64,000 nucleotides of DNA from assembly GCA_047638695.1 (NCBI GenBank), contig JBLINY010000011.1, forward strand, positions 1-64,000, given 5' to 3'. Position 1 is the stretch's first letter, and each line of letters begins with the position of its first letter. This DNA comes from JAHECQ01 sp047638695 (lineage in GTDB: Bacteria; Actinomycetota; Acidimicrobiia; Acidimicrobiales; SZUA-35). The notes beneath the pieces were generated by a model, which was not told where the DNA came from, did not search any database, and saw only the letters and a program-made list of their open reading frames with translations. The translations under genes were made by a program, and so were the position numbers. Positions 16,668 through 24,160 of the stretch are shown piece by piece.

Positions 16668-17408
16668 GTGCATGTGGTCATCGTGCCATCGCCGGTCGAG
16701 GGGTCTGAGTACGTTGTTGATGTGATGACCGCGCGAGTCACGCCGACCGGGCCGGTGGTCCTGGGAATTGCCGCTGGGGCTACTCCGCGACTGGTCTATG
16801 AGCGTTTCGTTCAATCCGGACCGGACCTCAGGGAGGTCGATTTTGTGCTCCTTGACGAGTACCTGGGGCTTGAGTCTGATCACGGCGCCAGCTTCCGGCA
16901 TCAGATCGACACACAACTCACAACCCCGCTCGGTATCGACAGGGAACGGGTTCATTCGCTGGACGGCCTCGCCGTCAACAGTGCTACCGAGTGCTGGCGA
17001 TTCGAGTCTCTAATCAGCGAACTTGGTGGCGTCGACTGGCAGCTGCTCGGGCTCGGCACGAATGGTCACATTGCCTTCAACGAGCCTGGCTCGGCCCACA
17101 ACTCGGTCACGCGAATGGTTGAGCTGGCTGAAGCGAGCCGTCGGGCCAATCAGCGAGCCTTTGCCGACCTTGAGTCAGTTCCTCGATATGCCCTTACCCA
17201 GGGCATTGGCACCATCATGGGAGCCGGGTCGTTGCTGCTGCTGGCGTTCGGCCCAGACAAGGCCCGGGCCGTTCGGGCCATGATCGAGGGACCAGTCACC
17301 GTGGCAGTTCCCGCTAGTGCACTGCAGCTTCACGCCGACGCAACGGTCGTGATCGATCGAGCAGCGGCAGCACTGCTCGAGGGGGTTCAAACGATCACCT
17401 CTCAGTAG
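16668..17408 (+). CDS. nagB: glucosamine-6-phosphate deaminase (246 aa)
   Basis: Converts glucosamine-6-phosphate to fructose-6-phosphate and ammonia. The NagB signature regions are present: GIAAGATPRLVYERF (sugar-phosphate loop), LLDEYLGL with the catalytic Asp, GLGTNGHIAFNEPG with the catalytic His, and the C-terminal ATVVIDRAAAALL. Length is normal. GTG 16668 is preceded by GGGAG. Its last 14 bases overlap the convergent flavoprotein gene. It would feed amino sugars from cell-wall turnover into glycolysis, consistent with the scavenging theme of the island. Confidence 0.9.
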   Translation: MHVVIVPSPVEGSEYVVDVMTARVTPTGPVVLGIAAGATPRLVYERFVQSGPDLREVDFVLLDEYLGLESDHGASFRHQIDTQLTTPLGIDRERVHSLDGLAVNSATECWRFESLISELGGVDWQLLGLGTNGHIAFNEPGSAHNSVTRMVELAEASRRANQRAFADLESVPRYALTQGIGTIMGAGSLLLLAFGPDKARAVRAMIEGPVTVAVPASALQLHADATVVIDRAAAALLEGVQTITSQ

Positions 17409-17850
17409 AGGCCGCAATGGTCGGCCGGATTCGCCGGCCCGAAACGTGGAGCGGTGAGATACGGAACAAACGATTCCGTTCGCCATCCGCCCAGGGCTCC
17501 ACGAGGAGCCTCTCGGCCGCCAGGACCTCGTCTGATAAGACGATCTCCTCGGCCGGTCCCCGGACGACCACGCTCCATCCTGAGTGCCGCATTTCCTCGA
17601 GGTCATCGACCTCAAAAGCGACGGCCGGGCCAAGCGTGGCAGCAGCTAGCTTCAGCCCGGCCGCGGTCTTGACGACGATGGTCTCGTCCTCAAGTCGGAA
17701 GTTGACCGGGAAGATGTCGGGGCTGTTGGCGATGGAAACAGCGAGCCGTCCGACTCGCTTCGTGCCCAGGAGCTGCCAGCACTCGTCCTCGGTCAAATGT
17801 TCCATTCCGTCACTACGGTCGCTGGCGAGGTGCTGGTTTGAAGCTGTCAT
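17395..17850 (-). CDS. PNPOx-like flavin-binding protein (151 aa)
   Basis: A split-barrel protein of the pyridoxamine 5'-phosphate oxidase-like superfamily: ECWQLLGTKRVGRLAVSI, then DIFPVNFRLEDETIVVKTA, VAFEVDDLEEMRHSGWSVVV and RLFRISPLHVSGRRI. Such small members usually bind FMN or F420 and have unknown substrates; similar proteins belong to the mycobacterial DosR regulon. ATG 17850 was chosen over the longer frame because a strong box ends 36 nt upstream and the extension would run through it. No Shine-Dalgarno is visible, so leaderless translation is likely. Confidence 0.88.
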   Translation of the reverse strand: MTASNQHLASDRSDGMEHLTEDECWQLLGTKRVGRLAVSIANSPDIFPVNFRLEDETIVVKTAAGLKLAAATLGPAVAFEVDDLEEMRHSGWSVVVRGPAEEIVLSDEVLAAERLLVEPWADGERNRLFRISPLHVSGRRIRPTIAASTER

Positions 17851-17886
17851 GGGTTCTATCGCAGCAGGAGCAGTCTTCTCGGCCCA

Positions 17887-17900
17887 GGGCCAAAGGTCCC
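17887..17900. promoter_or_regulatory. DosR-like box GGGCCAAAGGTCCC
   Basis: Strong palindrome in the 57-bp gap between the PAP2 gene and the flavoprotein gene; 36 nt from ATG 17850 on the minus strand. Confidence 0.75.
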
Positions 17901-17907
17901 GCACGGC

Positions 17908-18771
17908 TCAGGAGGCCCTCGATCGATCGCAGCGGTCCGGGCTCGGTTCGGCCGTCGGGTCAGCGGTCGGCCCCGTCTTGAGGCGAAGGCGTAGATCGAT
18001 GGTGCTCCTCCGCTCGTGGTGCTGGACCTGAGGCTCGGTCTGGCTCTCCGATCCGATTGTCTTGGGAAACGGTCCCGTCGCCTTTTCGAGGCGCAATGCA
18101 AGCACGAGGCCGATTGCCGCGATGAGTCCGCCAGCTATTGCGTCGACGACATAGTGATTTGCGGTGATCACGACGGCCGAGGCCATCAGGATTGGCCCAA
18201 CGATGGCGTACATCTGAGCCAACCGGGAATGCGCGACGCGGTAAATGACCATGCCGACCAGCAAATTCCAACCGAAGTGCAAACTTGGTAGAGCGGCGTA
18301 CTTGTTGACAAGCCCGGGTGGTTGGAGCACTCGATAGCTGTGCGAGCGTTCCGTCACGGTGTCCACGAAACCGGGCAAGAGCCGAGGAGGAGCGACCGGG
18401 TAGGTGACGAAAATGACTAGTCCGATCGCCCCCGAGATGAACATTGCGTTTCGCAGCAGGACGTAGTCTTTTCGGTGACGGGCGAACAACCAGACGAGGC
18501 TTGCGATGATGACCGGCCAATGACCCCAGATGTAGATCCAGTTGGCCAGCGTCACGACCCAGTCGTGGTCGAGAAGCTTGTGTTGAAGTGAGGCTTCGAC
18601 GTCGAGCCCGAGTCGGGCCTCGAGACGCAAGAGATGTCTGCCGCTGGCGATAGCTTCCGTCTCATCGCCCTCGGTGAGGCCGCGGACACCGAAGTACAGC
18701 AGGATTGCGCCAGCAATGAGGCCAACCTGAAACGCCAGCGAGCGAACCCATCCCGGTTGCTTCGTCATCAC
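17908..18771 (-). CDS. PAP2-superfamily membrane phosphatase / AUR1-like (287 aa)
   Basis: About six membrane segments with the PAP2 motifs in order: YPVAPPRLLP, ALPSLHFGW and ANHYVVDAIAGG. This spacing is that of the PAP2_3/inositolphosphotransferase-like branch seen in actinobacteria, which act on lipid phosphates or transfer inositol phosphate. The C-terminal 60 residues are hydrophilic and low in complexity. The start is GTG 18771 or ATG 18768. No box lies directly upstream; the next upstream gene on the strand is a USP 50 bases away, so read-through from its promoter is possible. Confidence 0.85.
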   Translation of the reverse strand: MMTKQPGWVRSLAFQVGLIAGAILLYFGVRGLTEGDETEAIASGRHLLRLEARLGLDVEASLQHKLLDHDWVVTLANWIYIWGHWPVIIASLVWLFARHRKDYVLLRNAMFISGAIGLVIFVTYPVAPPRLLPGFVDTVTERSHSYRVLQPPGLVNKYAALPSLHFGWNLLVGMVIYRVAHSRLAQMYAIVGPILMASAVVITANHYVVDAIAGGLIAAIGLVLALRLEKATGPFPKTIGSESQTEPQVQHHERRSTIDLRLRLKTGPTADPTAEPSPDRCDRSRAS

Positions 18772-18821
18772 TGGTCAGCCGTTCTCACCCGGTAACCAAT
18801 CCTTTTGAATGAGGACCGCAG

Positions 18822-19307
18822 TCACGAGGTGCTGCCGCTCGGGGCCGGGACGATGAGGAGCGGACAAGTCAGGTGATGAGCGGCGTAGGTCGTTACCGAG
18901 CCGAGAAGTAGACCCTTGAACCCGCCGAGGCCGCGAGAGCCGAGAACGACCAACTCGGCTGGTTCGCCTCCGTCGCCTCCGTCGCCTCCGTCGCCTCCGT
19001 CGGCTCCTTGCGCTGCTCGGATGATCTGTGCGCCGGGGTGGCCGGTGGTGACCTTGTGTGTGACGGTTACGGGGAACCCGTTTGGGTAGTGGCCTTCGAG
19101 TTCTTCTAGTTCCTTCTCGGCAGTCTCTCGTCCAAGGCGTTCAATGTCCTTGAAGAGGGCCGCCGACTCGTAGCCGGTTGTCACGGGGTGAGCGACGTTG
19201 TGAATCGCGAGCAGGCTGGCTCCCCGCCACTCGGCCTCTCGGACAGCCTGGTGGAAGGCGTGGTGCGAGGCTTCAGAGCTATCGAGACCGGCGATGACGT
19301 AGGACAT
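18822..19307 (-). CDS. universal stress protein with Gly-Asp repeat insert (161 aa)
   Basis: Single USP domain: SYVIAGLDSSEASHHAFHQ at the start and the complete nucleotide loop GSRGLGGFKGLLLGSV before CPLLIVP. A four-fold GGD repeat (from a 9-bp DNA repeat) extends the loop ahead of the last strands. A close paralog lies at 56149-56601 but lacks the repeat. ATG 19307 has a GAGGAG ribosome site, and a perfect box lies 61 nt upstream. Expected to bind ATP or a related nucleotide. Confidence 0.92.
   Translation of the reverse strand: MSYVIAGLDSSEASHHAFHQAVREAEWRGASLLAIHNVAHPVTTGYESAALFKDIERLGRETAEKELEELEGHYPNGFPVTVTHKVTTGHPGAQIIRAAQGADGGDGGDGGDGGEPAELVVLGSRGLGGFKGLLLGSVTTYAAHHLTCPLLIVPAPSGSTS
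18966..19001. repeat. 9-bp tandem repeat, four copies, inside the USP gene
   Basis: GCCTCCGTC repeated four times without error on the plus strand; encodes the GGD run of the USP on the minus strand. Copy number could vary between strains without shifting the frame. Confidence 0.9.
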
Positions 19308-19368
19308 GGTGCGGCTCCTCTTCTGGGTTGACCACTTCGATCGTGAACCCCATACCCGAGAACGGGGA

Positions 19369-19382
19369 GGGTCCAAGGACCC
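19369..19382. promoter_or_regulatory. perfect DosR-like palindrome GGGTCCAAGGACCC
   Basis: Perfect 14-bp dyad between the USP (61 nt, minus strand) and the phospholipid synthase (84 nt, plus strand). Confidence 0.75.
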
Positions 19383-19466
19383 TGTCGGTGTGACCCACGT
19401 GACGGGACGATTGAGCCCAGTGCGACAGCGCACGGCGTCGCTGCATGGCTGCGCAAGTGGGATTGG

Positions 19467-20084
19467 ATGGATTTGGCGATGTTCGATGGATACTGGCGCT
19501 CAGCGGTCGAGGCACGAGTCGATCCCGTCGGTGTGCGGCTGGCGAAGTCGGGAGTTACTGCCAACGCCCTCACGGCTGCTGGCGTCGTCCTCGCTGGTTG
19601 TTCTGCGATCGCTGTGGGTAGTGGGCGGCTTGGCCTGGGGTTTGTTCTGTTGGTGACGGCTGCTTTGCCCGATCTGTTTGATGGTCCGGTGGCAAAGGCC
19701 ACAGGGCCGACGACGCGTCGGGGTGCGTTCTTCGACTCGACCGCTGACCGAGTAACCGACAGCCTCCTCATCGGCGGTGTCATCTGGCATCTGCAGAACG
19801 ACCCGAACCGGCACCTCAGCATGCTGGGCGTTGCGATCTTGGCTGCTTCCTGGTTGGTCTCCTATCAACGAGCGAAGGCTGAGTCGCTGGGGTTTGATGC
19901 GAAAGGTGGAGTGATGGAACGAGCGGAACGAATTGTTGTTCTCGCGTTCGGGCTCGCCATTCCCAGTGTGCTGGTGGCCGTCCTCTGGCTCATGCTTGCG
20001 CTGACGTTTGCAACCGCGGTCCAGCGGTTCATCAAGGTCTGGCGTCAGGCGTCCACTCAGCCCGATCCGACAGCCGCTCTCTAG
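19467..20084 (+). CDS. CDP-alcohol phosphatidyltransferase family protein (205 aa)
   Basis: Several membrane segments and the family motif in the form DLFDGPVAKATG, then RRGAFFDSTADRVTD, giving DxxDGxxAK-x8-G-x3-D-x3-D; the usual AR reads AK here. Such enzymes join a CDP-lipid to an alcohol (phosphatidylglycerol, -inositol or -inositol phosphate synthesis). The first codon could be TTG 19467 or ATG 19479; neither has a clear Shine-Dalgarno. It may share the box at 19369 with the divergent USP, and could work with the nearby PAP2 enzyme in lipid remodelling. Confidence 0.85.
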   Translation: MDLAMFDGYWRSAVEARVDPVGVRLAKSGVTANALTAAGVVLAGCSAIAVGSGRLGLGFVLLVTAALPDLFDGPVAKATGPTTRRGAFFDSTADRVTDSLLIGGVIWHLQNDPNRHLSMLGVAILAASWLVSYQRAKAESLGFDAKGGVMERAERIVVLAFGLAIPSVLVAVLWLMLALTFATAVQRFIKVWRQASTQPDPTAAL

Positions 20085-20116
20085 CTGGGCTCTCTAGCTG
20101 GGCTCTCTAGCTGGGC
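20078..20116. repeat. 13-bp tandem repeat, three perfect copies
   Basis: TCTCTAGCTGGGC repeated three times, starting at the stop codon of the phosphatidyltransferase gene and filling the gap to the convergent glucosidase gene. Each copy contains an in-phase-shifted TAG. Confidence 0.9.
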
Positions 20117-20134
20117 TGTCTATTGGGTGGGTGA

Positions 20135-21754
20135 TCAGGCCGAGCGAAGAACGACCGCTTGCTCGCCCTCGAGTGTCAGGTCGCCAGCGTTCGTCGGCTT
20201 TGAGGGATGGGTCGAGAAGAGAACGGGGTCGCCGCCTTGAGCTCCCACCTTCTTTGAAATCGTTTTCGGCAATGGGATGGAGCTGCCAGAGGTATTGGCC
20301 ACTACCAGGATGCCAGGACGACAAAACGCCACAACGCTGGCGTCTCCGAGATCGATCCATTCCACCGGCTCGGGCGACCGCAGTCCGAGGTGGGTGTGGC
20401 GAAGTTGCACCAGCCGACGGTAGCGATTGAGCCAACTCTCGTCGTTGGCTGCTTGTTCGGCGACGGTATCGGCGCTGGTTCGGCCGCCGTGAGGAAGCCA
20501 GGTTTCGGCTGAGGTGGAGAACCCGAAACCGGGTCCGGGGTGCCAGGGCATGGGTGTCCGACAACCGTCGCGGCCGGCATCGACCAGGCTGGTGACCGGG
20601 TCGAGCTTGTCGCTGGGCGAGACCACTCCGTCCAGCAACCCAAGTTCTTCCCCTTGGTAGAGGAAGGGAATCCCTGGCAGGCAGAAGAGCAAGGTCGAAA
20701 GCAGCAGAGCCCGGCGTCGACCGAGGTCTCCACCACCAAACCGGCTGGCGGCCCGGGCGACGTCCTGGCTCGAGGTCAGCCAAGCGATAGCCCGGGGGTC
20801 GGTGAGTGTCTCGACGGGGGAGCGGATCGACGATTGGATCTGTTGGCTGTCCCATTCGATGGCTGTCGGACCGAACCAAAAGCCAGCGTCAAGGCCACCT
20901 CCAGACAACAGGCCGGCCAGGCGCTGAGGTTCATCGACGTGGGTCTCGCCAATGAGGACGGCGTCATGGTCGGTGCACAACCGTTTCCAACGCTCGAAGA
21001 TCTCGAGCGTCTCGGTTTGGAGAATGTCGTACCGATGGTCGAAGGCGGCCCATTGCTCGTTCCGATCGACCGACGGGTCCCAGGGGTGAAGCACGGGATT
21101 GGACCTGAGGGCTTGGTCTTTCACCAGTCCCTGGGCAACATCGATACGAAACCCGTCGACGCCACGCTCCAGCCATCCTCCCACGATGGCGTCGAACTCG
21201 TCGCGCACGTTGGAGTTTCGCCAATTCAGATCGGGTTGGCTCGGGAGGAAGAGATGGAGGTAGTTCTGACCGCTCAACTGATCCGCGGTCCACGCCGAGC
21301 CACCAAAGAAGCTGATCCAGTTGTTGGGTGGACTGCCATCGGGGTGGGGATCGGCCCATAGGTAGTAGTTGCGATGTCTTCCGGTTGGCTCGGCCAAGGC
21401 CCGTTGGAACCAGGGATGAGCGATGCTGGTGTGGTTCGGCACGAGGTCGAGGATGACTCGCATCCCTCGTTGGTGAGCCTCGGCCACGAGATCGTCGAAG
21501 GCTTCGAACCCGCCGTATCTGGGGTCGATCCCCTGGAAGTCGGCAACGTCGTACCCGCCGTCGTTCATGGGGGACGGGTAGAACGGTGTCACCCACAGCA
21601 GGGTGACCCCGAGCTCTTCCAGGTACGGCAGCCGACTGGTGATACCGGCAAGGTCACCCAGTCCGTCACCATCTGAATCGACGAACGACTGCACATAGAC
21701 GACGTAGCCGACAGCATCGTGCCACCAATGTGGCGAATCACCGGACACAGACAC
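20135..21754 (-). CDS. GH13 alpha-glucosidase / oligo-glucosidase (539 aa)
   Basis: A (beta/alpha)8 GH13 enzyme. Conserved regions in order: GVTLLWVTPFYPSP, DLVPNHTS (region I), DGFRIDVAQGL with the nucleophile Asp (region II), LIGETHVDEP with the acid/base Glu (region III), and LTSSQDVARAASRFGG for region IV, where the usual His-Asp is Gln-Asp. A short beta domain ends the protein. No signal peptide, so cytoplasmic; substrates are probably short alpha-glucosides from glycogen or trehalose. Start is GTG 21754, or GTG 21748 which is better spaced from AGGAAG. A half-strong box lies about 57 nt upstream. Confidence 0.9.
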   Translation of the reverse strand: MSVSGDSPHWWHDAVGYVVYVQSFVDSDGDGLGDLAGITSRLPYLEELGVTLLWVTPFYPSPMNDGGYDVADFQGIDPRYGGFEAFDDLVAEAHQRGMRVILDLVPNHTSIAHPWFQRALAEPTGRHRNYYLWADPHPDGSPPNNWISFFGGSAWTADQLSGQNYLHLFLPSQPDLNWRNSNVRDEFDAIVGGWLERGVDGFRIDVAQGLVKDQALRSNPVLHPWDPSVDRNEQWAAFDHRYDILQTETLEIFERWKRLCTDHDAVLIGETHVDEPQRLAGLLSGGGLDAGFWFGPTAIEWDSQQIQSSIRSPVETLTDPRAIAWLTSSQDVARAASRFGGGDLGRRRALLLSTLLFCLPGIPFLYQGEELGLLDGVVSPSDKLDPVTSLVDAGRDGCRTPMPWHPGPGFGFSTSAETWLPHGGRTSADTVAEQAANDESWLNRYRRLVQLRHTHLGLRSPEPVEWIDLGDASVVAFCRPGILVVANTSGSSIPLPKTISKKVGAQGGDPVLFSTHPSKPTNAGDLTLEGEQAVVLRSA

Positions 21755-21811
21755 TTCCTGAGTCTTGTCGCGTTCGCGGCCCGTTGTCAGAGTCGGACGT
21801 CCTGATCCGAC

Positions 21812-21825
21812 CTGACGAAGGTCCC
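21812..21825. promoter_or_regulatory. DosR-like box CTGACGAAGGTCCC (one weak arm)
   Basis: Right arm perfect, left arm degenerate; 57 nt upstream of the glucosidase gene on the minus strand. Confidence 0.45.
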
Positions 21826-21842
21826 TAAGGATGCGGGCACTG

Positions 21843-21859
21843 GCCGGACATAGTCCGGC
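21843..21859. repeat. perfect 17-bp inverted repeat GCCGGAC-ATA-GTCCGGC
   Basis: Seven-base arms around ATA, in the gap between the HhH protein gene and the glucosidase gene. It contains GGAC...GTCC like the box but with a 3-base centre. It could be a transcription terminator for the upstream gene or an operator; no T-run follows on either strand. Confidence 0.6.
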
Positions 21860-21910
21860 TATGGGTGTGATGTTCCGGCGTCCCAGTCTTCGGGCTGCCG
21901 AGCACAGCGA

Positions 21911-22816
21911 TCACCATTCACTCCCATCGCACCGATCGGACCACCCACGAACGACTCGCTGACCGGTCAGCCGACCACGTGTCTCGGTTACGACCGTCCA
22001 TCTCCCGTGGTCGGGGGCATCCTCGTAGATGACAACCCAGTCCGTCGTGCGTCCAAGGTCATTGGCGAGCGGAGTGTTCGAGTAAACAGCGGTGAAGTGC
22101 CGGCCGTCCCTCGCTGTATGGAGCACGGGGAGGGTCACTTTACGCTGGGGGTTGAACCGGCTTGGAACGATCGTTGGAAGTCGGCCGGCCGCCGCCTTTT
22201 GGCGGTACTCGCAATCGATGTCTAGGAGTTCTCCGACCGATAGGGGCCGTCGGCCAGCGACGTCGTACCGCCACTGTTGGCCCCTGAATCCGAGGCGCCC
22301 GGCCAGATTGTCCTTCACCGATTGCACCCGCTTCGGTCCGAAGCCCCTCATCTTTGCAAGGCGGCCGTTTCGTGCAGCTAGCTCGAGGTCTTCGAGCGTT
22401 TCGACTCCGAGTTCTAGGTGAATGCGTGTGGCCAGCCCAGGTCCTATCCCAGCGACGGTGCTCAAAAGACGCTCGGGTTCGACGTCACCCTCCAAACGGT
22501 CGAGCCACCGCCATCGGCCGACCTCGACCAGATCGGCGATGGCGAGGGCGAAGCTGCGGCCGATGCCCGGCAGCGCCACGAGTCCGTCGAGGCCTTGGCG
22601 TCGGTAGATCGACGAAGCCGGTTCACCAAGCTGCAGCAACTCGTCGGCCGCCCGCCGATATGCCCGCACTCGGTGGCGGTCGGCGCGTTGCGTTTCGAGG
22701 AGGTCGGCGGCCCGGCGAAGCTGGCGGGCCATTTCCCGGTTGAATCGCTGGTCGGGTTGCTTTGTCAGCGACGGAATCGTCGCTTCTGGCTGTCGGAGTG
22801 TGTCGTCCGGACCCAT
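21911..22816 (-). CDS. helix-hairpin-helix protein, PolX N-terminal-like (301 aa)
   Basis: Residues 25-175 match the N-terminal 8-kDa and fingers part of family X DNA polymerases: MARQLRRAADLLETQ, RVRAYRRAADEL, then two helix-hairpin-helix motifs LVALPGIGRSFALAIADL and TVAGIGPGLATRIHLEL, and a third in MRGFGPKRVQSVKD. The palm nucleotidyltransferase and PHP domains of PolX are missing; the C-terminal 120 residues (FTAVYSNTPLANDLGRTTDW onward) are of another kind. Probably a DNA-binding repair-associated protein without polymerase activity. ATG 22816 is the first plausible start. Confidence 0.78.
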   Translation of the reverse strand: MGPDDTLRQPEATIPSLTKQPDQRFNREMARQLRRAADLLETQRADRHRVRAYRRAADELLQLGEPASSIYRRQGLDGLVALPGIGRSFALAIADLVEVGRWRWLDRLEGDVEPERLLSTVAGIGPGLATRIHLELGVETLEDLELAARNGRLAKMRGFGPKRVQSVKDNLAGRLGFRGQQWRYDVAGRRPLSVGELLDIDCEYRQKAAAGRLPTIVPSRFNPQRKVTLPVLHTARDGRHFTAVYSNTPLANDLGRTTDWVVIYEDAPDHGRWTVVTETRGRLTGQRVVRGWSDRCDGSEW

Positions 22817-23004
22817 GGTTTGTCTTTCGGTGGTTCGAGATCAGGGGCGAGGGGTTCCTGTTGGGTGGGAGGTGGGCCGAGGTGTCGATGCCCGCTGGCA
22901 TGGCCGTCGGCCGCTTTGTGCAAGGGACTCGGCTGGCTCGGTCGCCGCTTCAAGGCCCTCGCCACGCCGTCGGTGACGATCTGAATTCTGGCGGTGATGG
23001 TCAT
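22765..23004 (-). CDS. possible small basic protein (79 aa)
   Basis: Starts ATG 23004 with MTITARIQIVTDGVARALKR, then a Pro/His-rich low-complexity tail. It has no Shine-Dalgarno but lies 36 nt from a box, as the other short-spacing genes do, and its 3' end overlaps the start of the HhH gene by 52 bases on the same strand. No family recognised. Could be a real leaderless small gene or a leader reading frame. Confidence 0.35.
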   Translation of the reverse strand: MTITARIQIVTDGVARALKRRPSQPSPLHKAADGHASGHRHLGPPPTQQEPLAPDLEPPKDKPWVRTTHSDSQKRRFRR

Positions 23005-23040
23005 GAACCCAAGTTTCTGACAGCGGGCACGATGTGAGTA

Positions 23041-23054
23041 GAGCCCAAGGCCCC
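23041..23054. promoter_or_regulatory. DosR-like box GAGCCCAAGGCCCC
   Basis: Two mismatches from the consensus. Lies 36 nt upstream of ATG 23004 on the minus strand and would control the small gene and perhaps the HhH gene. Confidence 0.45.
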
Positions 23055-23440
23055 TACTCCGAGTTCAACAGTCGGTCGAACGCAGATGGTTCGAATCGGC
23101 GCAATGGCGCTATAGCCGGCGCAGGGCCAGGAGCGGGGTTACGGCACTCGAGGCGGTGCCTTCACGGGCCTAGACCAAACCCGCATCTTGATCGACGATG
23201 TCGAAACGACCAGCTGGACCCCGCAGGCCGATGCGCTCGTCTCCGGCTCGATGGCACTCCCATCGAGCCTTGACCGCACCTGACACCGCCACCGCAGCAG
23301 GTTGGAACTTCTGAGGTTGCGCACTGGCGCTCCTGGCCCGGTTGGGCTGGATCTTGGGAGGCGAAGGCCGGGCTATACTTCTGCATTCATGCGACCGGCA
23401 GTGCTCCTGGGAAACGCGGCGTCGAAAGAGAGAGCCCTTC
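23055..23440. other. 386-bp stretch without a confident gene; possible decayed coding remnant
   Basis: No intact gene is recognised here. One plus-strand frame ending in TGA at 23281-23283 reads naturally over some 50 codons (GYGTRGGAFTGLDQTRILID, then DDVETTSWTPQADALVSGSM) but has no start codon and is cut off upstream by TAG. It may be the tail of a broken gene. The last part (23284-23440) holds the upstream region of the VC0807-like gene, without a visible box. Confidence 0.35.
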
Positions 23441-24097
23441 TTGCTATCACCGCTCGTAGTGCCTGGCCCGCTCGCAGTGATCCGCCACTCGTGGCTCATG
23501 GTCCTCGAAGGGAAAGTCATCCCCCTTGTGGTCTTCGTCGGAGCGCTTCAGCTGATCGGAGTCACCGGCGGACTGCTCGCCGCTTTGGCCTGGTCGCTCA
23601 CCGCTGTGCTCTTTCGACTGGCTACCGGCCGTGCCGTGTCCGGCCTTCTCATCATCGGCACTCTGGGGCTGGCAGCCCGCACCACCTTGGCATTGGCTAC
23701 GGGAAGTCTGGTGGTCTATTTCCTCCAGCCCACCCTCAGCACGGCGCTGGTCGGCATAGCTTTTCTCGTATCGATTCCAATGGGCCGCCCGCTGGCGGCC
23801 CGCTTGGCCCACGACTTCTGCCCTTTTGATGACGAAACCGCAGATCACCCGATGCTGAAGTTGTTCTTCCTGAGGTTGTCGACACTGTGGGCCATCACCA
23901 GCCTGCTCAACGCAGGCCTGACACTTTGGCTGATGCTCACCCAGCCGATCACGACGTTCGTCGTGATCAAGTCGTTTCTTGGTCCGTCGTTCACCGCCGC
24001 CACATTGGCCATAGCCGTGCTCTGGTTCAGGTCCAAGATGCGGCGAGCCGGGCTTGGTCTCGAATTCGGCTCGACGATGACGGTGGCTGCCAGATGA
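23441..24097 (+). CDS. VC0807-like polytopic membrane protein (218 aa)
   Basis: Five or six membrane segments: IPLVVFVGALQLIGVTGGL, AVSGLLIIGTLGLAART, STALVGIAFLVSIPMGRPLA, then a conserved-looking RLAHDFCPFDD and TTFVVIKSFLGPSFTAATL. The pattern is that of the VC0807/septation-protein-A-like family of unknown function. The frame is open back to 23342, but the extra residues look non-native; TTG 23441 preceded by AAAGAGAGAG, or GTG 23477, are better starts. The stop codon overlaps an ATG that opens a short repeat-encoded frame. Confidence 0.7.
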   Translation: MLSPLVVPGPLAVIRHSWLMVLEGKVIPLVVFVGALQLIGVTGGLLAALAWSLTAVLFRLATGRAVSGLLIIGTLGLAARTTLALATGSLVVYFLQPTLSTALVGIAFLVSIPMGRPLAARLAHDFCPFDDETADHPMLKLFFLRLSTLWAITSLLNAGLTLWLMLTQPITTFVVIKSFLGPSFTAATLAIAVLWFRSKMRRAGLGLEFGSTMTVAAR

Positions 24098-24138
24098 AAC
24101 GCGCTCGAATGAAACGTGCTCGAATGAAACGTGCTCGA
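24094..24138 (+). repeat. 15-bp tandem repeat, three copies, encoding MKRAR MKRAR MKRAR
   Basis: ATGAAACGTGCTCGA repeated three times (first copy with one change). A 19-residue frame MKRARMKRARMKRARMRDR opens with the ATG that overlaps the upstream stop (ATGA) and ends at 24153, eight bases before the next gene. Either a tiny basic peptide or an expanded intergenic repeat. Confidence 0.85.
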
Positions 24139-24160
24139 ATGAGAGACAGGTAAGGCGTCG

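Noticed and set aside
21861..21962. 33-codon plus-strand frame 35 nt after the box at 21812
   Set aside because: His/Arg/Ser-rich, overlaps the end of the HhH gene on the other strand, and the box itself is weak.
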